A stretch of DNA of 64,000 nucleotides from Cephalotus follicularis (GCA_001972305.1 BDDD01000048.1:313437-377436), one strand, 5' to 3'. Shown: positions 20,344 to 33,063, counted from the stretch's first letter. Translations and numbers: made by a program. Notes: generated by a model from the letters alone, not told the origin.

Positions 20344-22947
20344 TGTCACACCCCGCCTTACCATTTCCAATTAAGACATAAGCATATATGGTGATATCAG
20401 CATTTAAAATAATATTCCAGCATTCCATTTAACAATTCATAAAATAATTTGCGGAAGCATTCAACAAGCCGGAATATTAAAACATAAGTCATCCGCACGC
20501 AGCCCATACTACGTGCAGGTACAAGCCAAAATAATTATCCTTAAACAAAAGGAAAAGTACAACAGTAACGGGGTATGAACCGTTCATTACAATACAATAC
20601 ATCATCATAAAACAACAACCTTAAGATTACAAAAAGAAGCTCTCCGAGCTTCAGCAGCAATCTCCAAGTCTTCGCTCAATCTGAAATTGTAGGGGTTAGC
20701 CGTTGTCCTCACTTGGCTAAGTAGGAAGATATTGCATGCTAAGGAATATATGGATGCAACATGTATGACAATTTATATTTGAAATATCATTTAAGTATGC
20801 CAATATATAAGCAATCATGCCAAGTGACCATAGACGATACAATTCAAGAATACCACTCAAGGGTACAATCAATTCATACTGTGGTTTGGATGTCACAAAT
20901 CGCTAACTACTAGCAACAACTGCGCACCACCTATCTATCACCATAAACTCCGAAGATGATAGATCAGGTAACATTTACTACAGACGTTAGCGGGCAGTTA
21001 AAAAAAAAGATCTGCAATGCAGACAGTTTTGGGTGTGTACTCTAGCAAACTCCTGGCACATAGGACCACATCCGTTAGCCAGTGACATCTACCATCACTC
21101 GACTAATCGGCAATAACAAGGAAAATCAATTCAATCATTTCAGTTCAATAATAATATTACATATATAAATAATATGCAATATCAAGTGTTTTCTTTAGAA
21201 ACATATATCAATTCAGTGATCGTACATCTCATAAGAGGAAAACAATATCAATACAGTAGTGGTTTCCAATTTCGAAACAAAATAGTAGGTACCTCACATA
21301 GGAGGAAAAATCAGTAGTTCATTTAGCAATAATATTTCATTTGAAAATGATAGTTAATATCATAAATTGTGCATATAGCACATAGTTTGTTCAATCTGTG
21401 TGAATATGAAATCAATAGGGTTTGCAACAATCACTAGTATATACCAATTAACAGTAGCATATACAGGAACAATAACAAAGACAGTAGCAATTCAATTGGG
21501 TCCAAACAGGACCTATATCAGCATTTTACCCAGGATAGTCGGCTGTTCTTAAGAACAGTCGGCTGTTTTGGTTGAGCAGTTGACTGTTTTCTCTTAACAG
21601 TCGACTGGATGCATTGAGTAGTCGACTGTCATGAAGAACAGTCGACTGCTTCTGCCCAGAAATGCAGGCAGTAGCAGGTTGTATATATTTCAATGTCAAA
21701 TTTCTAACCAATTCAACACATGCAATCATACGAAAAATAACATACATGATATGCATAAAATATCTTCCATAAACATGTCATTACCCCTACCTCAATTGCT
21801 ATCCCAAGATCAATTGTAATTGACCTTTCTCTTTGAGTTTCCAAGCCTCTTTCACCCATCACTTCTTTAATTCCAGCAGAATATAATCTATACAGTGCAT
21901 GCATGTAGGTTCAGTCATTAACCAGTAGGTTTGACTAACTATCAGTTACAATTACTACTTCAACAGTAGCCTATTATCAATTCCTTAATTCTTAGACTTC
22001 CATTTTACAACTTCCTCTTGAACTCTTGGTCAATATATCTTTAAATTCCAGATTCCTTGTTTCTAACGTGTGGACAGTCTGTGTATATAGATACTTAAGA
22101 GAATCGATGTACAATTATCTTGACAACTAACAACATCTATAATCCAAGTTAGAGTTACCAACAATTTCCTTAGCTTCACATCCATTATTTTTTAATCCCT
22201 CTCATTATCATTTCTAATTGTAGCATTATGGACAGAAGATATTAAACATTCCTAGTCACATTCTTGACAGATTACAACATCAGCAGGGAGCTCGAATTTG
22301 AAACTTACCAGGAGATATCCAAAGCTTCCAAGTCTTTCCTTGAGCTCACCAAATCCTCAAATGCAAGATTTCCCAAATTTTCAGCAATTCTCCTCAACTT
22401 TAGTTTTTCTAACTCACATTCAGCTTATGGACAGCTGATATAAAGCTTTGAATTCGCCAGATTCTCCTAACTCAGCCTTCTCTCCTTCTCTCTCTCACAT
22501 GCACTTCTTTTCTTACCTTTTCTCTTCTATTTTTGCAGGTTGCAGGTCTGCAATTCTTGCAGAGGGAATGGAGCACATGCAAGGTATTCCCCTTGCATGT
22601 TATGGCAGGTGGTGACACGCATTCTTCATGCATTCCACGACTAGCACACCTGTCCTCCTTGTCTCTGCGCATGCCAGATGTCTGTTCTATACCAATCCAG
22701 TCGACTGTCTTCAACAGGCAGTCGACTGTCCCCTCACGCATCAGACAGTCGACTGTTCCCCTGTGACAGTCGGCTGTCGATGGTTGCCTTTAAGTTATCT
22801 TAAGTTTGATTTTCACCATTTGTTCCTCCATTCATCCCAAGCATTTACCAAACACAGAAATTAAAATAATTGGACATTAATTCAAGTGAGTGTACATTTT
22901 ATTAGTCAACATTACAATGTACACGAATTGAATTTGCGGTTATTACA
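20344..22947 (-). repeat. element B 5' LTR, full length
   Basis: 2,604 bp from TGTCACACC to ATTACA in plus orientation. On the element strand a first comb lies 175-250 bp in (cores 22700, 22721, 22748, 22769). A second lies about 1.3-1.4 kb in (about 21537-21645). The donor-like GAG|GTAGGGG is at 21790, the acceptor-like TTTCAG ends at 20681, and the TTAGCC...GGCTAA box is at about 20697-20722. The degenerate PBS follows immediately. Confidence 0.88.
22699..22775. repeat. CAGTCGACTG comb 1 in LTR B
   Basis: Cores lie at 22700, 22721, 22748 and 22769, spaced 21, 27 and 21 bp. This comb is absent from the truncated copy of the LTR. Confidence 0.85.
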
Positions 22948-22952
22948 CGCTC

Positions 22953-23754
22953 CTTGTAACTGATCAAACAAATCCTCGATGTGAGGTAAAGGATAGTTGT
23001 TCTTGATAGTTGCCTTGTTCAGCATTCTGTAGTCGATGCAGAGCCTCATCGACCCATCCTTTTTCTTGACAAACAGTACAGGCGCACCCCACGGAGAAAC
23101 ACTGGGTCAAATGAAACCCTTATCGATCAGATCTTGCAACTGCAATTTCAGTTCCCTCAATTCTGCAGGAACCATTCTATACGGTGCTTTAGAAATAGGA
23201 GTTGTACCTGGTATAAGATCGATAACAAACTCCATATTGCTTCTCAGTGGCAAAGATCCCAAGTCATCAGGAAATACATCTGGAAATTCACACACCACTG
23301 GGATCTCTTCCAGGCTCAGACTCTTCTCTTTCCTCCGGTCAATTACGTAAGCAAGATATCCTTCGCATCCCTTCTCGAGATACTTCGATGCGCGGATGAA
23401 GGATATAATCGGTGTAGAGAACCCCTTGTCTCCCTTAAACTGGAAAACAGTACCATCGGGCAGACGAAAATCAATCGTCTTGCTATAGCAGTCCATGTAA
23501 GCATGATGTGCTGACAGCCAATCCATTCCCAAAATAACATCGAAGTCGCAGATGGGCAATACTATCAAATCTGCATACAAGGAAATGCCTGCCACAGACA
23601 TCTCACAACTCCTATATACGGTATCTATATACATGGAAACTCCAGCAGGTGTGCTCACATCCAAGGTGTATGGCATACCGTCAGGTGTTACATCTAAGTA
23701 TGATGCAAATTGTGAAGAAATAAAAGAATGTGATGCTCCAGGGTCCATCAACAC
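22953..23754 (-). pseudogene. element A protease and start of RT
   Basis: The aspartic protease has the active-site triplet D-P-G (MDPGASHSF) where D-S/T-G is expected, so catalysis is doubtful. Later landmarks include ILGMDWLSAHHA. The RT start follows: EFPDVFPDDLGSLP, GTTPISKAPYRM, ELKLQLQDLIDKGFI, a TGA at 23104-23106, then [19 protein letters not shown] toward 22953, where element B interrupts. It is in the same frame as gag. The break at 23104-23106 fits a CpG transition. Confidence 0.88.
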
Positions 23755-23874
23755 TCTAGCAGAAAAACCATAAATATACAGTGTACCTCCAACAACCGAG
23801 GTAGACTTCGGAACCTCTGTCTGTGAAAGGGTAAAAACTCTACCTTTCGCAATGCCCTTGCCGGTGTCCCTTCG

Positions 23875-24987
23875 CTATGAAGGCCCCGCTGCGGCCCCGC
23901 TGCTACTAGCTGGTCCAGTAGGTGCTGTAGCCTGACTCTTCGGGCAATCTCTCACGGAATGGCTAGATGCCCCACACCTCAAACACAATCCATTCATCCT
24001 CCAGGAGTCTTTCTGTAAGTGGCCTTTACGACCACAGTGATAGCAAGCTCCAGTTCCGGCACTACTCCCTTGTCTAGGAGTACCCTGTGTAGCAGTCGGT
24101 CCAGATCTGTTCTTCGATGATTGTGTCGGAGAACCACTGCCTTGCCATTTCGAAGAAGCTGGTCTTGTCGGTCTCTGTTTATTTTGTTGTGTTTGAGCCC
24201 TCTCTGCTCGGTCTTCATTGGATATGCTCTCCAGCAATCTCGCCTTCTGAGTAACCTCCACAAAAGTTCCCAACTTCATAGCTCTGATCTTTGACCGAAG
24301 ATCCGGTCGCAGACCCCTCAGAAATCTCCGTATCTTCTTCACTTCATCAGCTACCAGATAAGGTGAGTGTCTGGCTAGCTCCATGAACCTTGCTTGGTAC
24401 TGGGTCACCGTCATTTCCCCCTATCACAACTCCAAGTGCTCCGTCTCCTGGCACTCCTGTTCCAACCGAGGAACATATGTCTCCAAGAATTCTGTCTGGA
24501 ATCTTCCCCAAGTACTGTCAAGCCTCTGAGATTCCCATTTCTCCTTGACCATCTCCCACCAATGAGTGGCCTCACCCCATAGGCGGTATACAGCAAACTT
24601 CAGTTTCTGTTCGTCAGTACAGTCCATTACTTCAAAGATTTTCTCCAAGTGTTGTGGCCACCTCTCAGCGATGGTAGCATCTAGCTCTCCCCGAAAGCTG
24701 GGCAGATTCTGACCCATGAATCTCTCAATGTTCCTCCCAAACTGATTACCATCCTCCTATGGGCAGTGGTCAGGAGCCCTGTGTCGTGGTTGTGCTTGCG
24801 CATAATTCCGGCGCAATTCCTCCGCATTAGCCATATTAAAGGCCATCTACTGTTGAAGGTAATATGCGATACGAACCATCAGATCTCTCTCATCCAAGGG
24901 AACATTTATCCCTTGCGGAACATTCGCTTCCTCAGGGGCATTGGCTCCAACAGCTCTAGCCCTAGCGCGCGTTCTCCTTCGGTCCAT
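23875..24987 (-). pseudogene. element A gag
   Basis: The frame begins at the ATG at 24987 (MDRRRTRARARAV) and ends at 23875, with point stops near 24851, 24762 and 24421-24426. The capsid-like domain (QNLPSFRGELDATIAERW, AVYRLWGEATHWWE, GEMTVTQYQARFMELARHS) is followed by a low-complexity Gln/Ser/Arg linker. Two zinc knuckles come next: CYHCGRKGHLQKDS, whose last Cys is Ser, and CLRCGASSHSVRDC, which is complete. Gag packages the genomic RNA in virus-like particles. Confidence 0.88.
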
Positions 24988-25085
24988 TTGTTCCGATAAG
25001 AAAGGTGACGGTTAGTCACGACTTTAGGAAAACAATTTATTGATTGCCAAGGAAAGTGTCCTAGCTAAGCATATATGGAATATGC

Positions 25086-25097
25086 TCTGATACCACG
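25086..25097 (-). other. element A primer-binding site
   Basis: On the element strand TGGTATCAGAGC lies two bases inside the 5' LTR. It is complementary to the 3' end of plant initiator tRNA-Met. Equivalent but partly decayed sites are at about 20331-20342 (B), 38544-38552 (E1), 44658-44668 (E2) and 59482-59492 (G). Confidence 0.85.
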
Positions 25098-25098
25098 T

Positions 25099-27566
25099 TG
25101 TCACGCCCCCGTTTTTCGAGAAGACAACATTAAATCGGTAAGGCAATCAACACAACATAATTCAGCTTATGCGATAAAACGTATAAACAAAACCTTCAAT
25201 AGCGGAAGTAATACATGAAGTAAGCTGAATTAAAATATGTATCACGCATCCCATACTACGTGATATCAGTACGAAACAAAATAAACCCAAGTTACAAAAA
25301 TCCAGTTTACATAGTCATTGTTCAGTAATCCAGTACATAAAATAAGAGAAACAACTTAGTATTCTCTTTAAGTCTCCTTGCGTGCTCCATATCAAAACCC
25401 ACTCCATCAATCTGTTACAGTAGGGGGTTAGCCTTTGTCCTCACTCGGCTAATAGAAAAGTTTATGTATACAGTTTAATGTCAAAGGTAATGCGTATCAT
25501 GAATGAATGCATAGTGATGCAGTATGACATGTAATTTCCACAGTAATTATGTCTCCGTATGTACATATAAAAACATATGCATGTTTACAGTACAGGTATA
25601 ACCTTATAAGGTTATATCAAACACAGGTAGTAAGTATGTCTCCAAAAGGAACCAGACAAGTAGGTCGTCATAACCGTCGCCACCTCCTGGCCCTAATGTC
25701 ATGCACTCTTACCCCATCCCCGTTTACGAACGGTTTGGAGCAAGTCCTCCGTATGTTGCTTAGCACGGCGGCTAAACCAACAGCAGGTTACTAGCACAGC
25801 GGCTGAGTAATCAAGAGATTACAAACACAGTACAATACAAGTCAAGCAACAAAATATGAATACTTGATCAAAATATATTTGTTTAAAATATATTACCGAT
25901 TATCATGTTGTTATAAGTTGTAATACTTAAAACAATGCATTTCTCCGTCTTTGGGAATACTCCCCCAGTCATTTGAAAATATAAGTTTATATTTGTCAAA
26001 TATACAGTTTCTTACCAAAAATGATTATAATAATCATGCAAGTTTTCCAAGATGGTTAATACATTCAGTAATCAACCAAAATCAATTTACAGTACAGTAG
26101 CAGTTCAAATGCAAGGCAAACATATGCTCATAATGCACCTAGGGTTATGGGTATTTAACCTAGGCCTATCACCTTCTCTAAAGGTTTAATTTCTGTTATA
26201 ACAGTCGGCTGTTTTTCCATAACAGTCGGCTGGACCCTTTAGTCAGTCGACTGTTCTTCCCCAACAGTTGACTTGTTCATCACGAGTAATCAGTAGTCGA
26301 CTGTCTTCCTTCGACAGTCGACTGTTCTGGGCAAAAACGCATGCACAGTCGACTGTTCTTACTTGACAGTCGGCTGGATGATCGAATAGTCGACTGTTTT
26401 ACTTAAACAGTCGGCTGTTCTGGGCTGGACAGTACCAGTAATTCACCTCTAAATCCATTCAACAAGCAATTGAAACTTATCCACACGTATTCAGACCCCA
26501 GAATATTACCAGCAAGCATATCCTGGTCTAAAACACAACTCAATTCATGCATTATTCTTCGTTTTCATTGTAACTCAAATGAAATCCAAACATGGTATTG
26601 CATGAAAACCAATCCAAAACTCCATCCAAAATTCAGTGTGCATGTCAGGTTATTCATTAACAGTAACCACAACATTAATACAGAAATCCACAGCCAAACA
26701 ACTACACCATTCATTTATAACACCATTACTCTTAACTCAAAATGCATGCATAGAATTCTCTACCCTTTCCCCTACCTTTGATTTCAAGTTAGAAATCGGA
26801 AGTCCACCTCTTTGTGTCTCCTTTCCAGTATCTTTGAGCCTCCCAGTAGCTCCAAGAACAGTCCAAAAGCTCCAATCCGTGCTCCAAGCCTAACAATGGA
26901 GAATCTTCTTAATTTCTCACTATCTTCTCTCTCAATTTCTCACTATCTTCTCTTTCAATTTCTCTGGTTCTTTCTTATCAGGTTGCAGGGTGAGAGAGAC
27001 GAAGGGAAGAGAGCATTTATGCAGTCCTCTCTCCCTCAACCCGTTCGCATGGCACTATGGGCCCTTCTCTCCCATTTTCACATGCATGTACACACACTTG
27101 TCATTCTTTCTCTTCCCCTCTGTCCTTGCAGGTCCTGGCGTGGTGGTGCATGCTCAACACGTCTTATTGCATGTGATGGCTTCTGAAGATGCTCTTCCCA
27201 TGTCAGTTTGCATGTGATTTCGCCATTTGTCATAAAAAATAGAGCACGAACCAGTTGGCTGCCCTTCCCTGGCAGTCAGCTGTTCACCTGGAAGTCTGTT
27301 GCCAAGTGTCACGACAGTTGGCCAGTCGGCTGGTTCCTCACGCCAGTCGACTGCCCCACACTTCAGCCCAACAGTCGGCTGGTATATCGCACCAGTCGGC
27401 TGTCCAATCCAAATTTCTCACAATTATACTTAGAATCACACTTCGAAATGCTCTAAGTTAATTTAAATTAAAGATATCAACCAGGAAATTCACCTTTTAT
27501 TAATTCAAGGCAAAAACTACATCGAGGGTTACAATAATACGTGAAATCGAATTTTCGGGAGTTACA
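25099..27566 (-). repeat. element A 5' LTR
   Basis: 2,468 bp and collinear with the left LTR. It carries combs at about 26203-26415 and 27255-27400, the putative intron 25412-26775, and the TTAGCC...GGCTAA box at about 25427-25452. It keeps one tooth that the left LTR has lost (cores 26246 and 26267, 21 bp apart) and lacks about 60 bp present at 11053-11110 of the other copy. Confidence 0.9.
26203..26415. repeat. CAGTCGACTG comb 2 in LTR A (right copy)
   Basis: The comb corresponds to 12040-12231 but has one additional tooth after the core at 26246 (next core 26267). The words are less decayed than in the left copy; for example several GTCGGT of the left copy are GTCGGC here. Confidence 0.85.
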
Positions 27567-28666
27567 ATGCATAAATCGGACTGTAGCTTACGCGTTAATG
27601 CACAAAGAGGAAGATGTCAACGTCATCCTGCTTCATAACTTAAACGTCGATGCCTCACTTAAGCGTTGATGCTTAACGTTCAAGTACACCTCATAACACA
27701 CGATTCACGTCGATGCCTAGCGCATTCAACTTATGAAAGCGTTAACACAAAACACCAAAGCGTCGATGCCCAGGACTTAAGCATCAACACTTACGACGTA
27801 TCAGGCGCCAAAATCGGAAAGTTTTTATAGTTTTAGTTAGATTGTAATAGGTTATATTTTATTCCGTTTTTGTGCATTAGGGTGAGTATAAAAAGACAAG
27901 TAAAGTCGTGAGTAAAAAAGTCTGATTTTGGAGAAAGAGCTGCTGCTTGGATGAAAAATGAATTGAAGATTATTGCAGTCTCCATCGTCATGACAGGCTG
28001 AGTTTCTTAATCCCTGAATGTAGATGAACCCATGTGTTATATATATATATATATCAAATTCTAGTTTTCTGGTTTAATAACATGTTTGTAAGACAATCTT
28101 TTCTTGTTAATGTATGTGGAACATTGATGAGAAGGAACTTTAATGATATAAAATATGTTTTGATGTTTTAGTGCTGGTAGCTCTAATTCATTCACATCAT
28201 GCAATGATTCTTAATTTTTCTATGTGATTGCACCAAAGACATGTTTAACCAATCATCCTTTCCACAGTATCAAGGTTTGATAGGATAGGGTGTACCTAGC
28301 CTAAATCATTATTTTCTGTGATATTAGTGATATTATTTTAAACAAGAATTTATACCATGAATTTGAATATATATATATACAAGCGGGGATTCTCACATCC
28401 ACGTGACTGTTTTCTCATATTAATTTCTTATTTAGATTTTGCAATAGATATTTAATTGGAATTGTTCAATTTTCTCATTAAAGTAGTTTAATTCAATCAA
28501 ATTCTCTTTTAAAGTTATTTCATTTAGTGTTCGTTTATTTCTGTTTAGTTGCAAACTAAGTTCATTTATGTCATCATAGCTCTTTGTGGGAACGATCCCT
28601 ACTTTCCATTTGCTAATTGTTAGATTAGGGTAATTTTGAATCGGTTCAACGATATGAACTCACATC
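27567..28666 (+). repeat. Athila-type LTR C, 3' segment
   Basis: Continuation of the LTR from 10874. It carries more comb teeth (cores near 27594, 27616, 27646, 27665, 27709, 27741, 27762 and 27783). A TATA box (GTATAAAAAG) lies at 27886-27895, about 100 bp after the last tooth. Near the end is GCTCTTTGTGGGAACGATCC (about 28580), an Athila/Tat-like LTR terminus. The exact end is uncertain; a CA at about 28665-28666 is my best guess. Confidence 0.65.
27886..27895 (+). promoter_or_regulatory. TATA box of Athila-type LTR C
   Basis: GTATAAAAAG in a suitable context, 103 bp downstream of the last comb core (27783). The same relation is seen in the SIRE-like LTR and in solo LTR K. Confidence 0.65.
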
Positions 28667-29829
28667 AACCTGTTCCAAAATCAGGCGGGACCCTAAAGTT
28701 AGGTTGCATTCCGGTACAATGATATATTTCACAAAACAACCCAAAGTTCTGGTACGACGATCCCAATAGTCTTTCAACCATCTAAATAGTCCCGGTGTGA
28801 TCTCCAATCACCCCATGATCCGTGGACCGAAGTTTCATGTCTATCATACGTGAGCTGGATAACCTGTACTTTATTCATTGTCTTCGGTTTATGTGCCATG
28901 TATCCATCATCATCTTGGCTCCGACTGCGGATCGGGGTTTGGATTAATGTCAACCCTAGGTAAAACCGCAATAACTATAATTCTACGAACGCACTAAGAC
29001 TATCGGGAGACATCCCAGGAAACCACTCATTTTCTATCTTCCAAGTGCCTGGCCATGACTTTTAAGTCTTCAATGGTTATAGATGTTATAGAGCCTATGA
29101 CCCTCAACACGGGTGTGATGATTCCATCTTGGGTACTCGCCCATACATCTCAATGCAGCTCCCACAAGGCCCAAAGGAAACCTTTTTGCCAGCACGTGGC
29201 TAGTGCTGGGGAAGGTGGAAATCAAAGCCAAGCTGTTATTACACAACGCATGCCAGCCGCCCAGGTCTAAAGACACAATGCATGTCACGAATGGCCTACT
29301 AGCCACCTTTGCCTATACACTACCGAGAAAATAGGAATCCTATTGACAAAGGTGTTGACTCTCCAAATAGGGTTCCTATTGTGGGTCAGCTTAGTGACAC
29401 CCCTCCAGCATGCACCCGTATCAAATTTAGGGTAAACCTAAATTGCAATGAGATGATCCATCCCCCACACACAAGAGGGCAAGCATAATATAGTAAGTCT
29501 TTGTAGTTCATCAATTGCCCTAAGAAAGTGAACCTATGACTTGAAACGTTTTGTCAGAAGGGAGTAAGGATCTCATTCTCATAACCTCTCAGGCATGAGA
29601 TTGAACCCCTCAAACAACAAGGAGCTATATGTGTATTCAGTCAACATGGTGATTATCTGATCCGGATCAACGGTTTGGGATCATACATATAGCAAAATGC
29701 CAATCTTCCTGAATATGCACTATTGAACATCAATGGAACTAAGAATGTATGATTCAAGAGTGTATCATATGTTAATAACATATGCTTGCAGCCACCTCTT
29801 GGCTTGCAGGGACACCCCTAACTAACAGT
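28667..29829. other. unassigned intergenic or TE-derived stretch
   Basis: I recognise no coding domain, LTR boundary or tandem repeat here. Composition is more even than in the surrounding LTRs. It could be the internal remainder of element C, part of element J, or the original host sequence. Confidence 0.5.
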
Positions 29830-31137
29830 TTTAGGGTAGGGTTTGTGTTCCGGACAGTAAGGAACTGAAGGATGAGTTGTTGTCACAAGCTCAGCGCTCC
29901 AGTTTCTCAGTGCATCCAGGGAGCACTAAGATCTACTAGGACATGTAGCTCAACTATTTGTGGAACAATATGAAGAGGGAGATTACGGAGTATGTTTCTT
30001 CCTGCCTAACATGTCAGCAAGTCAATGCAAAACAACACAGGCCAGTTGGATTGCTATAGCCGTTGCCAGTGGCATAATTGAAAATGGAGCATATCACGAT
30101 TGATTTTGTGTTGCGGTTGCCAATGACGAGGACTAACCGTGACGCAATATGGGTTATTGTTGATCGCTTTACCAAATCTACACATTTTCTAGCGATCAAG
30201 ATGACTTATTCTCTGGAACGGTTAGCATCTCTATATGTTGGGGAGATTGTGAGACTCCATGGAGTACAAGTTAGCGTTGTTTCCGAAGGGACCCATGGAT
30301 CACTTTTCCGATTTTGAAAGAAACTGCAGACGACTTTTGGTACTCAGCCGAGTTTTAGTACTTCTTTTCACCCCCAGACGGATGGTTAGTATGAACAGAC
30401 GATTAAGACTCTTGAGGATATGCTCCGAGCATGTGTAATGGATTGGGGTGGCAGTTGGGACGAACATCTGCCTTTAGTGGAGTTATCTTATAATAATAGT
30501 TATCATTCTAGTATTAGTACGGTGCCGTTTGACGCTCTTTATGGATGGAAATGCAGAACTCTGGTTTGTTGGTTTGAGGTAGGTGAACAGAGCTTTCTAG
30601 GGCCAAAGCTGATGCAAGCAACTACAGAGAATGCCAAGATTATCAGGGAAAGGCTTCTAACGGCTAAGAGTCAGCAGAAGTGTTATGTTAACCATCGTCA
30701 TCAGGATCTAGAATTATCAGTGGGTGATCACGTTTTCTTTAAAGTCTAACCGACTAAAGGAATTATGACGTTCGACAAGGAAGGGAAGTCAGCTCCATGG
30801 TTTATAGGACCTTTTGAGATCATCGAGAGGGTAGGCGTTGTTGCTTACAGGCGTGCCTTATCGCCAGAGTTGTCTGAGGTACACAATGTCTTTCATGTGT
30901 CGATGCTAAGGAACTATCACCCAGATCCTTCGCATGTGTTGCAGTATGAGTCGTTGGATCTGAGGATGGATATGAGCTTTAAGGAGACACATATTCATAT
31001 TCTTGACCGTCGAGTCAAGCAGCTAAGGAACAAGGAAATTTCTCTGGTTAAAGTATTATGGCAGTATCATGGATTCGAGGAAGCAAAAAGGAAGCGAGAA
31101 GAAGATGTGAGACCATTGTATCCTCATTGGTTTTGAT
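29830..31137 (+). pseudogene. element J gypsy integrase and chromodomain, decayed
   Basis: Plus-strand text contains the integrase zinc finger (SVHPGSTKIY ... CLTCQQVNAKQH), the core (ITIDFVLRLP; TLEDMLRACVMDW) and YNNSYHSSI. The second catalytic Asp region is damaged (VSVVSEGTHG). The GPFEIIERVGVVAYRRAL block and a chromodomain (HILDRRVKQLRNKEI, VKVLWQYHGFEEAKRKREED), ending YPHWF, complete it. Stops occur near 29937, 29949, 30057, 30075, 30316, 30390 and 30750. Everything upstream of integrase is missing. J is the host of E2, so it is the oldest layer of the right half. Confidence 0.85.
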
Positions 31138-31165
31138 CCTAGGGAATCTCGGGATGAGATTTCTC

Positions 31166-31179
31166 TAAGGAGGGGAGGA
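31166..31179 (+). other. element J polypurine tract
   Basis: AAGGAGGGGAGGA sits immediately before the LTR start TGTAATCCCC. The preceding GGGATGAGATTTCTCT is the decayed form of the usual chromovirus phrase upstream of this tract. Confidence 0.8.
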
Positions 31180-32249
31180 TGTAATCCCCGGATTTTTATA
31201 TATACGGAATTGTATGTATTTTGTTTGTACTTATACAGTATTGTACGGTATTATATGTATGGATGGCATGGATTGTATATGATATATACTGTTTTCCACT
31301 TTTATGACTGTTTATGGGTAGTGGGGGTTCAATCGAACCGGATCATAGCTTTTGAGATTTTTGTCTAAAGGAGCATATATCTATATATAGGTGGTTCAGC
31401 TCATTCATTCTCATTTCATTTCCCGTTCCAATTCTAGAGAGAGTGTGATTTAGAGAGAGAAAGTGGGCGAAATCGAGCAAGGAAGAAGTCGTTAGGATAA
31501 TGCAGAACCTGAAGGGAGAAACATATCCAGGATTCAAGTAGCTTATTCTCCTTTCTCAATCAATTTGAGGTAGGTTCTACATATGCTTTGATTTTCATAT
31601 TATGATGGATTTGCATGATGGTATGGTTATGGATTGATGATTATATGTTAGATGGATGAATTAAGGTACTGGGTGTGGGTAATAATGGATTGAAATGGAG
31701 ATTTGAGAGAGATTAGTGAGTTGGGACTTTTTAACCAATTTCCGCTTTCTCTCAATCTATGGGTTGTGGGAAAGGATTTCAATGGTTTAAAATTTGTTTT
31801 TGAGTTTTAATTGTTGTTCGGAGCTTATAGCTTCCTATTAATAAAATTTTAAATGGTTTAAATGAGTTTTGATCAATTTTTATAGTGTTGAGAAACCCGG
31901 TGCAACAATGTGTTCATATTGCATGACGACGTGTTCTTCAGTGCCCGGCACGTCAACGTTCAGTTTGAACGTCGGCTCGTTATGTGATCCCTTGCGTTTT
32001 TATGCTCTAATCAGCACAACACGTCTACGCAAAGCATCGACGTGCGACGAGCAACATCGACATGCACATAGCACGTTGACGTACAACATTGCAGTGCAAC
32101 GCATAATATCGACTGGAAACTTGACGTCGACGCGTAACTTTGGGGTATTGCTTGCACGTCGACGTACAACCTTGCAATTCGACGTGCTATGCATTCTCAG
32201 CGCCCAACGCGTCAACGCGCTGCGTCAGCATCCACGCACAGACAGGGAT
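31180..32249 (+). repeat. element J 3' LTR, first part
   Basis: It starts TGTAATCCCCGG and is broken at 32249 by insertion of E2 (target GGGAT, 32245-32249). It has a TATA box (TATATATAGG, about 31382-31392), a donor-like GAG|GTAGGTTC at 31570, and a comb of CACGTCGACGTAC-type words at 31952-32215. The rest of the LTR should lie beyond the right edge of the window. Confidence 0.8.
31950..32217. repeat. ACGTCGACGT comb in LTR J
   Basis: Cores occur near 31952, 31971, 32023, 32036, 32056, 32075, 32108, 32126, 32158, 32178 and 32210. Paired gaps are 18-20 bp. Words such as CACGTCGACGTAC and GACGTCGACGCG differ in their arms from the other families. The phase is looser than in B or E. Confidence 0.72.
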
Positions 32250-33063
32250 TGTAACACCCCCAAATGGTGGGAGCCCTTACAGGTCATAAAACACAACTTA
32301 ACAAAACGTAAAATAATTTAAAGCTCAACTTTATGAAAAACGGGATGGTCTGAAACATAAACTTATAGCATGACTGAAGCTAAATATAGTCTGAAAGGTT
32401 AAACATAACCCAAGTGTCATAATATGAAACCATCATATTGTTCATAAACATGCCCTAACACGACCATAATACTTCATAAACATAGTAAGATCAAACTCCT
32501 AGATGATCCTCAGACTCAGGCGAACACCTATCATTACACATTGCCCCGGGACTCCTGATAACCTGGCGCATAGAGCCAAAACGGGGCTGAGCAAACCTCA
32601 GTACCTATAGAGAATGTAAAAACAGTAAACGATACTAAAAAGTAGTAAGATTTCAAAAGTTACTTTAAAACAGAAATCTTAAGCAATAATCAGTTTAAAC
32701 TTTTTTTATAAATGCCTCGGCATTTTCATATAAACCAAATCCATAACTTTCGTAACATAAGCAAATCTTTCAAAACATAGGTTCCATACTAAGCATCATA
32801 ACATATCACATATCAGAAACACGTAGAAGAAAGGGATTCGCGACAACCACATGCCAAAAAGAAATGAAGTGTACAGCACAAAACAATCAATTCTCAGACA
32901 TATCTTATCATATCATATAACTAGGATCGATCCATACGCCCCTATCACAAATAACGGATCCATAATCCTCCACATAGGATATCATAACATAGAGAAACGT
33001 CATCGGCTAATCACACCGCCATGGAAGTGTCATGTCCCCGTGCCAGGCCTATGACATGCCTAT
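32250..33063 (-). repeat. E2 3' LTR, outer segment
   Basis: Begins TGTAACACCCCC and carries the E-type box (ACTGAGG-TTTG-CTCAGCCC on the element strand, about 32583-32606). At 32811-32825 it holds the uninterrupted ACATATCACATATCAGAAAC that shows the empty site of solo LTR D2. Broken by E1 after CCTAT (33059-33063). Confidence 0.85.

Larger units (their letters stand above)
15953..22947 (-). mobile_element. gypsy chromovirus element B, internally deleted
   Basis: Complete 6,995-bp insertion inside element A's RT with target duplication CGCTC (15948-15952 and 22948-22952). On the minus strand: full 5' LTR (20344-22947), degenerate PBS (TTGTATCAGAGC, about 20331-20342), gag, then a junction that skips protease, RT and most of RNase H, then integrase with chromodomain, then a 3' LTR lacking its first kilobase (15953-17515). 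The LTR scheme, PBS and proteins resemble F and, more distantly, A. Confidence 0.9.
10875..27566 (-). mobile_element. gypsy chromovirus element A (Tekay-like), split by element B
   Basis: Complete insertion with two LTRs (10875-13382 and 25099-27566) and target duplication ATGCA (10870-10874 and 27567-27571). Reading on the minus strand: 5' LTR, PBS (TGGTATCAGAGC, 25086-25097, tRNA-iMet), gag, protease, RT, RNase H, integrase with chromodomain, purine tract (13383-13397), 3' LTR. RNase H before integrase and the chromodomain make it a Ty3/gypsy chromovirus. Element B sits in the RT. Without B it is about 9.7 kb. Gag, protease and the start of RT share one frame, broken by point stops. Confidence 0.92.

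Noticed and set aside
31869-32321. 150-residue open frame crossing the J comb
   Set aside because: Runs across the J LTR / E2 LTR junction and has no domain similarity; it is a chance frame.
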